Of a stretch of 40,958 nt of DNA, positions 8,477 through 16,618 are shown piece after piece. The notes beneath the pieces are model-generated. The model made no database searches, was not told the origin of the DNA, and worked only from the letters and a program-made list of their open reading frames with translations. How positions within the stretch are numbered: the first letter of the stretch is position 1; each line of letters opens with the position of its first letter. The stretch covers positions 1-40,958 of the forward strand of contig RFZL01000019.1 in NCBI GenBank assembly GCA_009920665.1, read 5' to 3'. Both the position numbers and the translations under genes were made by a program. This stretch comes from Alphaproteobacteria bacterium (GTDB lineage: Bacteria; Pseudomonadota; Alphaproteobacteria; Puniceispirillales; Puniceispirillaceae).

Positions 8477-11420
8477 GGAGTCGCTCTCCCTCGGGATCGA
8501 TGAAATGCGGGCTGCAGATGCGGGCGCGGGCTGATCGTCCTTCGAGCGGGTTCATCAGCCGCACCATCTCACCATGCCGGTCTGCGCCACGGGCGATGAA
8601 GCCAAGCCCGATCGAGGCCCCGATATGCGGCGACCAGGCAGCCGAGGTGACATAGCCCTCATCATGCGCCGGGTCGACCGGCGTGCCCTCGGCGAACAGA
8701 TGCGCGCCGGCGGTCACATTATCGCCATCGATGGCCTGCAGCCCGACAAGACACAGCCCGTCCTCGGCGACAAGCGCCTCGCGCCCGGCCAGCACCGCGC
8801 CGATGCTGTCCTTCTTCGTCGAGACCATCTTCGCCATGCCAAGATTGCGCGCGGTGATCGTGCCGTTCAGTTCATTGCCGGTAACGTGCCCCTTTTCGAC
8901 CCGCATGACGCCAAGCGCCTCGGTGCCATAGGGGGTAATGTCATAGGCATCGCCGGCCGCCATCAGCGCGCGGATCATCGCATCGCCATAGCGCGACGGC
9001 ACGGCGATTTCATAAGCCAGCTCGCCGGAGAAGGAGATTCTGAACAGCCGCGCCATCACACCGCCACAGACGCTGATCGTCCCGCAGGCCATAAAGGGAA
9101 ACGCCTCGTTGGAAATGTCATGTTGCGGGTCGACAACCACCTGCAGGACGCGCCTTGCGTTCGGGCCGGCTACGGCGAACTGAGCCCAGCTGTCGGTGGC
9201 CGAAATCAGCTGCACATCCATGTCAGGGCGCAGACACTGGCGCACGAATTCCAGATGCCGATAGACGCCGACGGCGTTCGCCGTGGTGGTGGTCATCAGA
9301 TAGTGCGTCTCGCCAAGCCGCGCCGTGGTGCCGTCATCCATCACCATGCCATCCTCGCGCAGCATCAGCCCATAGCGCGTCTTGCCAACCGGAAGGGTGG
9401 AAAACATGTTGCTGTAGACAAGGTCGAGAAAGGCGCCGGCATCACTTCCCTGGATATCGATCTTGCCAAGCGTGCTGACATCGCACACCCCGACCGAGCG
9501 GCGGGTGGCCAGAACTTCGCGATCGACCGATTCGCGCCAATGTGTTTCGCCCTCGCGCGGGAACCATTGCGCGCGAAGCCAGCTTCCCGCCTCGACAAAG
9601 ACGGCCCCTTGCTCGGCCGCCCAGTGATGCGATGGCGGCAGGCGTGTTGGCCGAAAATCGCGGCCGACCGAGCGGCCGGCAAAGGCGGCGATCGGCGTTG
9701 GCGTGTAGGGCGGGCGGTAGATGGTGGTGCCGGTCTCGGCGATGGTCTTTCCTGTCAGCTCGGCCATCACGGCAAGGCCGAGGACGTTCGAGGTGCGGCC
9801 CTGGTCACCTGCCATGCCAAGCGTGGTGTAGCGTTTCAGATGTTCGACAGCGCGGAAATTCTCCTGATGCGCCAGCCCGACATCCTTCACCGTGACGTCA
9901 TTCTGCTGGTCGAGCCAAGCGCGTTTTGTGCCGCCGACATGCCATAGCGGGGTGATGGTAACGGGCGCATCATCGGCCTCAGGCAGCGGCGCCGTTTTCA
10001 CCTTCATGCCAAGCTCGGCAAGCTGCGCCAGCGCCTGGTCCCGCCCGTCGGCAAGTGCGCTGGCGGTGCTGAAAATGCCGCGTGCGGCGCCGGCGACGGC
10101 AAGGCCGGGCGGCACCCCTTCGCCGGGGATGAAGGCGGCGATATCCTCCTGCCATTGCGGCCGGCCGCGATGATGGCATGTCAGATGGACATTCGGGTTC
10201 CAGCCGCCGGACACGGCCAGCGCTCCGCAGGACAGATGTTTACGTCCGCCATCGGCAAGCCGCAGCGTGACATGCCCGATGCCGCGCCGTCCGCTGCTGT
10301 TGCTGACAACGGCGCCGGCGAACAGTTCGGCGATATTGCTTGCCGGCGCGTCGGGCCGCGAATCTATAATGGCGGCAATCTCCACCCCGGCGGCGGCAAG
10401 GTCGGCTGCCGTGCGGTGCCCGTCATCATTGTTCGTGAAGATGGCGATGCGTTCGGCCGGCGCGGCGGCCCAGCGATTGACATAGGCGCGCATGGCGCCG
10501 GCCTGCATGATCCCCGGCCGGTCATTATTGTCGAAGGCGATCAGCCGTTCGGTCGCGCCGGCGGCCAGGATCGCGCGCTTTGCATAGACCCGCCACAGAA
10601 TCTGGCGCGGCGTTCCCGCGCGCGGCACTGGCAGATGGTCGGACACACGTTCCAGAACGCTGTAAATGCCGTGGTCGAAGATGCCGATGGCGGTGCTGCG
10701 CGGCATCACCCGTACATTCGGCAGGCCGGCAAGCTCGGCTGCTGCCTGCGCCGCCCATTCATTGCCGCTCAGGCCGCCGACAGATTCGCGCTCCATCGTC
10801 AGCCGGCCACCGGCGCAAAAATCCTCATCGACAAGAATCACCTCGGCACCGGCGCGGCCGGCTGTCAGCGCTGCCATCAGCCCGGCCGGTCCGGCCCCGA
10901 TGACAAGAAGATCGCAATGCCGGAAGCCGCGATCATAGACATCCGGATCAGGATCGCCCGACAGCGCGCCAAGCCCGGCAGCCTGCCTGATCAACGGTTC
11001 ATAGACACGCTCCCAGAAGGCTTTCGGCCACATGAAGGTCTTGTAGTAGAAGCCGGCACCGAGAAAGGCCGAGAACCGGTCATTGATCCCCATCAGGTCA
11101 AAGCCGAGAGAGGGAAACCGGTTCTGGCTGCGGGCCACCAGCCCGTCATGAAGTTCGGTCATGGTGGCGCGGCTGTTGGGCTCGCGGCGCGCGCCCTCGC
11201 GAAGCTCGACAAGGGCGTTCGGTTCCTCCGACCCGGCGGATATGATTCCGCGCGGCCGATGATATTTGAACGACCTTCCGACCAGCCGGACACCGTTCGC
11301 CAGCAGCGCCGAGGCAAGGGTGTCGCCGGCGAATCCCCCATAGCGCCGCCCGTCAAAGGTGAAGTCGAGCGGCGCTTCGCGGTCGATCAGCCCGCCATCC
11401 AGACGGTTCACCTGCGTCAT
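8469..11420 (-). CDS. soxA: Sarcosine oxidase, alpha subunit
   Basis: A 983-residue alpha subunit, the expected size. Domain order: an N-terminal ferredoxin-fold region (about 1-100) lacking iron-sulfur cysteines; an NAD-binding/FAD-like region opening with LLVIGAGPAGLMAAL near residue 170; a linker; and a GcvT-type tetrahydrofolate domain from about 600 to the end (VGVCDVSTLGKIDIQGSDAGAF, split here as VGVCDVSTLGK and DIQGSDAGAF; ending with PHFIDPEGERLRG). In known enzymes the oxidised methyl carbon of sarcosine travels through a cavity to this domain and becomes 5,10-methylene-tetrahydrofolate. Overlaps soxD by four bases (ATGA) and soxG by eight. Cytoplasmic. Confidence 0.97.
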   Translation of the reverse strand: MTQVNRLDGGLIDREAPLDFTFDGRRYGGFAGDTLASALLANGVRLVGRSFKYHRPRGIISAGSEEPNALVELREGARREPNSRATMTELHDGLVARSQNRFPSLGFDLMGINDRFSAFLGAGFYYKTFMWPKAFWERVYEPLIRQAAGLGALSGDPDPDVYDRGFRHCDLLVIGAGPAGLMAALTAGRAGAEVILVDEDFCAGGRLTMERESVGGLSGNEWAAQAAAELAGLPNVRVMPRSTAIGIFDHGIYSVLERVSDHLPVPRAGTPRQILWRVYAKRAILAAGATERLIAFDNNDRPGIMQAGAMRAYVNRWAAAPAERIAIFTNNDDGHRTAADLAAAGVEIAAIIDSRPDAPASNIAELFAGAVVSNSSGRRGIGHVTLRLADGGRKHLSCGALAVSGGWNPNVHLTCHHRGRPQWQEDIAAFIPGEGVPPGLAVAGAARGIFSTASALADGRDQALAQLAELGMKVKTAPLPEADDAPVTITPLWHVGGTKRAWLDQQNDVTVKDVGLAHQENFRAVEHLKRYTTLGMAGDQGRTSNVLGLAVMAELTGKTIAETGTTIYRPPYTPTPIAAFAGRSVGRDFRPTRLPPSHHWAAEQGAVFVEAGSWLRAQWFPREGETHWRESVDREVLATRRSVGVCDVSTLGKIDIQGSDAGAFLDLVYSNMFSTLPVGKTRYGLMLREDGMVMDDGTTARLGETHYLMTTTTANAVGVYRHLEFVRQCLRPDMDVQLISATDSWAQFAVAGPNARRVLQVVVDPQHDISNEAFPFMACGTISVCGGVMARLFRISFSGELAYEIAVPSRYGDAMIRALMAAGDAYDITPYGTEALGVMRVEKGHVTGNELNGTITARNLGMAKMVSTKKDSIGAVLAGREALVAEDGLCLVGLQAIDGDNVTAGAHLFAEGTPVDPAHDEGYVTSAAWSPHIGASIGLGFIARGADRHGEMVRLMNPLEGRSARARICSPHFIDPEGERLRG

Positions 11421-11701
11421 GACCGGCCTCCCGCTGTCACGACATCCGAGGCAAGTTCGACAGCCAGAATCTCATGCGTGGCGGTGTCGCGCGTGACAAC
11501 CAGCCAGCTGCGGTCGCCCATCTCATGGTACCAGAGTTCGCGATGCGTACCCGCCGGGTTGTCGCGAAGATACTGATAGTCGAAGAATGTCTCGGCGGCA
11601 TCGTCGGCGGACGCATCGGGCCGCTGCAGCAGGCTGGCATCGCCAAGACAGGTGAATTCCTGTGAGTCCCGTGGTCCCAGAAGCGGGTGTTCGATGATCA
11701 T
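11417..11701 (-). CDS. soxD: Sarcosine oxidase, delta subunit, variant without the usual zinc cysteines
   Basis: A 94-residue delta subunit in the standard place between soxB and soxA. Recognisable blocks are GPR near residue 9, FFDYQYLRDNPAGTHRELW in the middle, and LVVTRDTATHEILAVEL. In the structurally known enzymes this subunit binds zinc through a CPYCGPR motif plus a later His and Cys. Here the motif reads HPLLGPR (His5, Leu8), and the later pair is His59 and Asp63. Cys18 is the only cysteine. The zinc site is therefore changed or lost. Fifteen-base spacing to soxB and four-base overlap with soxA support the operon. Confidence 0.9.
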   Translation of the reverse strand: MIIEHPLLGPRDSQEFTCLGDASLLQRPDASADDAAETFFDYQYLRDNPAGTHRELWYHEMGDRSWLVVTRDTATHEILAVELASDVVTAGGRS

Positions 11702-11715
11702 GTCGTTACCGCTCC

Positions 11716-12978
11716 TCAGTGCAGGTTGGGCTGCGCGCCCGACCCCTTTTCATCAATCATCATGCCGCGTCTGAACCTGTCGAGCCGGAAAGCGGTGGCG
11801 GTGTCGTGAGGCGTGTCTGTCGCCAGAAGATGGGCAAAGCAATATCCCGAGGCGGGGGTCGCCTTGAAGCCGCCATAGCACCAGCCGCCATTGAAATAGA
11901 GACCGTCGACAGGCGTCCGATCGATGATCGGTGAGCCATCCATACTCATATCCATGATGCCGCCCCACATCCGCACCATACGGGCGCGCCCGATCATTGG
12001 CATCAATGTCATGCCGCCCTCGCAGACATCCTCGACCACCGGCAGATTGCCGCGCTGGGCGTAGGAATTATACATGTCGATATCGCCGCCAAAGACCAGC
12101 CCGCCCTTGTCGGACTGGCTGATATAGAAATGGCCGGCGCCATAGGTGACGACACCGGGGATCACCGGCTTCAACCCCTCCGAGACGAAGGCCTGCAGGA
12201 CATGGCTTTCGATCGGAAGCCGCATTCCGGCAGCCTGCATGACGCGGCTGCTGCTGCCGGCAACGGCGCAACCGACCTTGCGGGCGGCGATGAAGCCGCG
12301 GCTTGTCTCGACACCGGTGCAGCGCCCGTTCTGGATGCGAAAGCCGGTGACCTCGCAATTCTGGATGATGTCGACGCCGCGCCGGTCGGCGCCGCGCGCA
12401 TAGCCCCAGGCCACCGCGTCGTGGCGCACGGTGCCACCGCGGCGCTGGACAAGTGCGCCCTGAATGGGAAAACGGCCATTGTCGAAATTCAGGAAGGGGA
12501 TCTCGGCGCGAAGCTGCGCGGCGTCGAGAAGCTCGGCATCGGCGCCATGCAGAATCATCGCATTGCCGCGCCGCCGATAGGCGTCGCGCTGCCCGTCGGA
12601 ATGATAGAGGTTATAGACCCCGCGCTGGCTGACCATGGCGTTGTAGTTGAGATCCTGTTCCAGCCCTTCCCAGAGCTGCAAGGAGAATTCGTAGAAAGGT
12701 TCATTGCCGGGAAGAAGGTAGTTCGAGCGGATGATGGTGGTGTTGCGGCCGACATTGCCGCCACCGATCCAGCCCTTTTCCAGAACCGCCACCGAGGCCT
12801 CGCCATAGCGGCTTGCCAGGTAATAGGCTGTCGCCAGCCCATGGCCACCGCCGCCGACAATCACGAAATCATAGGCCTGTTGCGGCTCCGGATCACGCCA
12901 GGCAGGCCGCCAGCCACGGTTTCCGGTAAGACCTTCCCGCAGGATCCGGAATCCGGAATACCCTCCCATCTTGCGCAT
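11716..12978 (-). CDS. soxB: Sarcosine oxidase, beta subunit
   Basis: A 420-residue flavoprotein that oxidises sarcosine to glycine with release of hydrogen peroxide. The FAD-binding dinucleotide fold is FVIVGGGGHGLATAYYLA (about 38-55), followed by GGGNVGRNTTIIRSNYLLP. The block GGTVRHDAVAWGYAR (His186) lies where, as I recall, family members attach FMN covalently; the residue match should be confirmed. The C-terminal FNGGWCYGGFKATPASG is also family-typical. I chose MRKMGG because GAGG lies a few bases before it and related proteins begin with a similar short run; a longer reading adds 12 residues. First gene of the operon; a TTGACA hexamer (minus strand, 13034-13039) lies 55 bases upstream. 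Confidence 0.96.
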   Translation of the reverse strand: MRKMGGYSGFRILREGLTGNRGWRPAWRDPEPQQAYDFVIVGGGGHGLATAYYLASRYGEASVAVLEKGWIGGGNVGRNTTIIRSNYLLPGNEPFYEFSLQLWEGLEQDLNYNAMVSQRGVYNLYHSDGQRDAYRRRGNAMILHGADAELLDAAQLRAEIPFLNFDNGRFPIQGALVQRRGGTVRHDAVAWGYARGADRRGVDIIQNCEVTGFRIQNGRCTGVETSRGFIAARKVGCAVAGSSSRVMQAAGMRLPIESHVLQAFVSEGLKPVIPGVVTYGAGHFYISQSDKGGLVFGGDIDMYNSYAQRGNLPVVEDVCEGGMTLMPMIGRARMVRMWGGIMDMSMDGSPIIDRTPVDGLYFNGGWCYGGFKATPASGYCFAHLLATDTPHDTATAFRLDRFRRGMMIDEKGSGAQPNLH

Positions 12979-13059
12979 GACACCTCGCGTTCGCCGCAGC
13001 TGTTTCCCAATCACCAGACAGCCACCATTGTCGTGTCAATTCAAGTCGGAAGACGCCAG

Positions 13060-13082
13060 CATGCGACATTTTGTGGCGAGAA
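13060..13082. promoter_or_regulatory. Putative regulatory element upstream of soxB, shared with the argG-fhs region
   Basis: This matches 6134-6156 at 20 of 23 bases (core GACRTTTTGTGGCGASAA on the plus strand). It lies 81 bases before the soxB ATG and 20 bases upstream of a perfect TTGACA -35 hexamer on the minus strand (13034-13039). The matching -10 position is poor (GGTGAT at 18-base spacing). A good -35 with a weak -10 and an upstream site fits an activator-dependent promoter. That is an inference. Confidence 0.5.
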
Positions 13083-13106
13083 TTGGCAGCGCCCGGTGAA
13101 CCGGTG

Positions 13107-15641
13107 TCAGCTGTCGCGAAGCAGCGGTGCCGGCTTGCGGCCAAGGGTGCGTACGGCGCCGGCCAGCCCCAGCATCGCCGTTGCCGCGGCGCCGACCATG
13201 GTGGTCATCAGCACAAGCGTGAAATCAAGTTCGAAATCGGCATTCAGAAAGCCCTCGATCAGGCCCCAGCTGGCGAGGCTGCCGATGAGGGCCGCCGCCA
13301 CCGCGGCCAGCATGCCGAGAAGCGCATATTCAAGGAACCAGGCGATGGCGATGGAAAGACGGGTGGCGCCGAGAACCTTCAGGATCACCGAGTCGGCAAG
13401 CCGCTGCGCCTCGGTGCTGGCCACGGTGCCGGCAAGAACGGCGATTCCGGCAACAAGTGTGACCAGTGCCGTCAGCTGCACCGCCGCGCCAAGCAGGCCG
13501 ATCACCCGCTGTGCCGTGGACACAGCCTCGCGCACCGAAATGGCCGAAATATTGGAAAAGGCGGCGGCGACATTGCGGTCAACCGCGATCGCCGCGTCAT
13601 CATTGTCGACGCGTGTACTGGCCATCCAGCTGTGCGGTGCCGCTTCCAGCAGCCCCGGTGACAGGACGAAGACGAAATTGATGCTGAAACTTTCCCATTC
13701 AACCGCGCGGATGCTGGTGATCTCGGCGCTGACCGACCGGCCGAGGACATTGAAGGTGACGCTGTCACCAATCCAGACACCAAGCTCGCGCGCCTCCTCC
13801 TCGGACATCGAGGCCTGCGGTGGGCCGGCATAATCGGCCGGCCACCATGCACCGGCGATGATCTCGCCACTGTCCGGCGGGGTCGCCGACCAGGTCAGCG
13901 CACGGTCACCGCGGAGCACCCAGGCCGATCCGCCCTTCATGTCGAATTCCTCGGCCGGTTTGCCGCCGAGGCTTGTCACACGTCCGCGCAGAATCGGTGT
14001 CTTCGAGACCGAGGTCACACCCGGCGTATTGGTGGTGATCGCGATGAAACGGTCGATCTGGTCCGGCTGGACATCGATGAAGAACCAGGCCGGCGCGTCC
14101 TCGGCAACCCTGGTGTCGATCTGCCGGCCGATATTGGCCTGCGACAGCGACACGGTGACAAGAACCGACAGGCCAAGGCCAAAGGCGATGACAATGGCGC
14201 GCACCGGCGATCCCGGCCGCGTGATGGCCGACAGCGCCAGCCGCGCCGGCACATAGGACGGCACCGGCAACCGGCGCAGCGCCATCAGCAACAGCTCGCC
14301 AAGCCCGGCCAGAAGCACGATCGCCGCCAGCGAGCCGCCGATGAAGGTCAGTGTCAGAAGCAGGTCGCGTGTCGCCACAAAGGCCAGACCGGCAAGGCCA
14401 AGCAGGGCGGCAAGCGCCATCATCAGATAGACCGGCCGCGGCCGCCCGCCAGGCATGCTGTTCAGGCGCCTGAACAGATTTGCCGCCCGCACCTCTTCGG
14501 CCTTGGCAAGTGGCCATAGCGCGAACAGGAAAGAGGTGACAATGCCAAAGCCGGCCGCGACGATGAGAGGCAGAGGATAGACCGATACCTTGATCGGGAC
14601 GGTGACATAGGCGGATAGCAGATCGACGGCGAAGACCGGCGCGATGGCGGCCAGCCCGACACCCAGCCCGACACCCAGCCCGGCGATCAGCATCACCTGC
14701 AACAGATAGATCCGGAAAATCAGACGCGATGGCGCGCCAAGGCATTTGAAGGTGGCGATCACCGGCATGCGGCTGCCAAGCCAGGCCCGCACCGCGCCAG
14801 CGACGCCGAGCCCGCCGATCAACAGGGCCGTCAGCCCGACAAGCACCAGAAACACCTCGGTCCGGTCAATGAAGACATCAAAACCGGGGGCGGCATTCAT
14901 GACATCGCGCACGCGCACACCATCGTCACGCCCGGCCGTCCGCAGCGCGGTGACAGCCGCCTCGCGGTCGCCCTGATTCGCCAGAAGCAGCCTTGTCCGG
15001 TGGGTGATCATGGCGCCGGGCTGGTCAAGGCCGGTCATCTCGAGTGTGGCGCGCGACATCAATACGCGCGGCCCGAAGGTCACGAAACTGACCGACCTGT
15101 CCGGCTCATAGGTCAGCGTGTCGCTGACCGTCAGGTCGGCCTCGCCGATCCGCACCCGTGAGCCGGGCGCAATCTCGAGCGCGCGCGCCATCTGTGGGTC
15201 GATGACGATCATGCCGTCGCCAAGCGCATCGGTGACGGCCCCGCCGCCGCCAAGCGTCGCCGTGCCGACAAGAGGCCAGTTGCCCTCAACCGCCTTCAGC
15301 GCCACCAGCTTGCGCGCGTCATCTGTCTGCAGCATCGCGCGCATCTCGAGGCTTCGTGACAGCGTGCCGTATTCCGCGGCGATTGAGGTGACATTCTGTG
15401 GTGTCGGCCGGTAGAGGCTTCGCAGCTCCACATCGCCGCCAAGAAGAAGCTGTGCATTGCCGGCAATGCCGGTGCGCATCGCCTCGGCAACCGACCCGAC
15501 GGTGCCGATGGCGGCAACACCAAGCATCAGCGCACCGAGAAACACCCGGAAACGCGCTACCGAGCCGCGGATTTCACGCCGCGCCATCCGCCAGGCGAGG
15601 CGCCAGCCCGAATCTCCGCCAGTCATGACGTCATCAGCCAT
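13107..15641 (-). CDS. ABC transporter permease, FtsX/YbbP-like, with two MacB/FtsX modules
   Basis: An 844-residue membrane protein. One membrane helix lies near the N terminus (FRVFLGALMLGVAAIGTVG), followed by a large periplasmic MacB-core-like domain, then a three-helix FtsX block (VFLVLVGLTALLIGGLGVAGAV onward), further helices, a second periplasmic domain and a last FtsX block near the C terminus. This is the YbbP type. It pairs with the ATPase encoded just upstream. In E. coli ybbA-ybbP also diverges from tesA. The substrate is unknown; a role with lipids or lipoproteins is often suggested. The start is uncertain: the first ATG after the ATPase stop is used, eight bases away, with no clear ribosome site. 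A 12-base tandem repeat at 14652-14682 adds GLGV units. Confidence 0.85.
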   Translation of the reverse strand: MADDVMTGGDSGWRLAWRMARREIRGSVARFRVFLGALMLGVAAIGTVGSVAEAMRTGIAGNAQLLLGGDVELRSLYRPTPQNVTSIAAEYGTLSRSLEMRAMLQTDDARKLVALKAVEGNWPLVGTATLGGGGAVTDALGDGMIVIDPQMARALEIAPGSRVRIGEADLTVSDTLTYEPDRSVSFVTFGPRVLMSRATLEMTGLDQPGAMITHRTRLLLANQGDREAAVTALRTAGRDDGVRVRDVMNAAPGFDVFIDRTEVFLVLVGLTALLIGGLGVAGAVRAWLGSRMPVIATFKCLGAPSRLIFRIYLLQVMLIAGLGVGLGVGLAAIAPVFAVDLLSAYVTVPIKVSVYPLPLIVAAGFGIVTSFLFALWPLAKAEEVRAANLFRRLNSMPGGRPRPVYLMMALAALLGLAGLAFVATRDLLLTLTFIGGSLAAIVLLAGLGELLLMALRRLPVPSYVPARLALSAITRPGSPVRAIVIAFGLGLSVLVTVSLSQANIGRQIDTRVAEDAPAWFFIDVQPDQIDRFIAITTNTPGVTSVSKTPILRGRVTSLGGKPAEEFDMKGGSAWVLRGDRALTWSATPPDSGEIIAGAWWPADYAGPPQASMSEEEARELGVWIGDSVTFNVLGRSVSAEITSIRAVEWESFSINFVFVLSPGLLEAAPHSWMASTRVDNDDAAIAVDRNVAAAFSNISAISVREAVSTAQRVIGLLGAAVQLTALVTLVAGIAVLAGTVASTEAQRLADSVILKVLGATRLSIAIAWFLEYALLGMLAAVAAALIGSLASWGLIEGFLNADFELDFTLVLMTTMVGAAATAMLGLAGAVRTLGRKPAPLLRDS
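14652..14682. repeat. In-frame 12-base tandem repeat in the permease gene
   Basis: The unit cagcccgacacc occurs twice in full (14652-14663 and 14664-14675) and then as a 7-base partial copy. Read on the minus strand it gives repeated GLGV in a membrane segment. Such units expand or shrink by slippage without breaking the frame. Confidence 0.8.
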
Positions 15642-15649
15642 CGGCACGG

Positions 15650-16405
15650 TCACGCGGCGCGATGTGTCGAGGAGGCGCGGTCCTCGACGATGCGGCCATC
15701 CTCGATGGTCAGGACCCGGCTGCATTGCTCGGCAAGCCCGGGGTCATGCGTGACAAGGACCAGCGCGGCGCCGGCTACCGCCGTGGCCTCGAACAGGGTT
15801 GTGATGACCTTTTCACTGGTTCCGCTGTCCAGATTGCCTGTCGGTTCGTCGGCAAGCAGGATCTTCGGACGCGGGGCAATCGCCCGCGCGATGGCGACCC
15901 GTTGCTGCTCACCGCCTGACATCTGGTCGGGAAGGTGCGTTTTCCGGTGCCCGAGACCGACCGATGCAAGCGCCTCTGCCGCCAGATCCGCGGCGTCGGG
16001 GTGCCCGGCGAGTTCCAGCGGCACGGCCACATTCTGCAGCGCCGTCATCGAGGGGATCAGGCGGAAGGCCTGGAAGACGATCCCGACCTTGTCGCGGCGA
16101 AGCGCCGCCAGCGCGTCCTCTCCCATGCTGGTGATATCCTGGCCGGCAAGATGGATGTTGCCGCCGGTCAGGCTTTCCAGCCCGGCCATGATCATCAGCA
16201 GGCTTGTCTTGCCGGCGCCGCTCGGGCCCAGCACGCCGACCGTCTCGCCGCTGCCGATCCGCAGCGAGATGCTGCGCAGGATATCCACCATGCCGTCGGC
16301 GCTGGCCAGCGACAGGCAGGCATTGTCGAGTGCGATGATGGCGTCGCTGGCGTCGCTGTCAGCGGCACCGCCATTCGAACCGGGGGATGTGGTCTGGTCT
16401 GACAC
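15650..16405 (-). CDS. ABC transporter ATP-binding protein, YbbA/LolD-like
   Basis: A 251-residue ATPase that powers the permease next to it. Walker A is GPSGAGKTS, the signature is MSGGEQQRVAIARA, and Walker B is ILLADEPTGNLD; the switch His is in VLVTHDPGLAEQC. The sequence is closest in style to the LolD/YbbA/MacB group. I use the GTG start at 16405 because AGGAAGG lies about ten bases before it. An ATG at 16480 would add a 25-residue tail that lacks family similarity. The gene diverges from the esterase, with about 210 bases between, and is followed after eight bases by the permease. Confidence 0.9.
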   Translation of the reverse strand: MSDQTTSPGSNGGAADSDASDAIIALDNACLSLASADGMVDILRSISLRIGSGETVGVLGPSGAGKTSLLMIMAGLESLTGGNIHLAGQDITSMGEDALAALRRDKVGIVFQAFRLIPSMTALQNVAVPLELAGHPDAADLAAEALASVGLGHRKTHLPDQMSGGEQQRVAIARAIAPRPKILLADEPTGNLDSGTSEKVITTLFEATAVAGAALVLVTHDPGLAEQCSRVLTIEDGRIVEDRASSTHRAA

Positions 16406-16551
16406 GAATGTCGATCCTTCCTGGCAAGCCGGTTGCCCTGACAAGCTGGCCATCGGTGGACGGCCATCGGTGAAAGGCATTTGTCATGACCCGTCCCCGG
16501 CATGACGGGACCTGTTGATCTGGACTAACATCAGCCAGCTACATAAAGTGA

Positions 16552-16594
16552 CGTCGCGGCGATCCGGTTCGGACAACCATTTCGTCGCGGCGAT
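16552..16594. repeat. Pair of 12-base direct repeats in the ybbA-tesA control region
   Basis: CGTCGCGGCGAT occurs at 16552-16563 and again at 16583-16594, 31 bases apart start to start, close to three turns of the helix. The region lies between divergent genes, so a protein binding the same face twice is plausible. The second copy ends 24 bases before the chosen esterase start. Confidence 0.6.
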
Positions 16595-16618
16595 GCGACG
16601 CATATGGTGGTCACCCTG

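Noticed and set aside
8574-9947. Long open frame (457 codons) opposite soxA, and a similar 473-codon frame at 10155-11576
   Set aside because: They lie wholly antisense to strongly conserved soxA and soxD, have repetitive Arg/Gly/His-rich composition and no family motifs. Such frames are expected opposite GC-rich genes.
12979-13106. Possible glycine or folate riboswitch ahead of soxB
   Set aside because: The gap is only 128 bases and lacks the conserved cores and tandem aptamer layout; a DNA element explains the conserved part better.
12130-13833. 567-codon open frame across soxB, the intergenic gap and the permease gene
   Set aside because: It crosses two real genes on the other strand, resembles no protein family and starts inside soxB.
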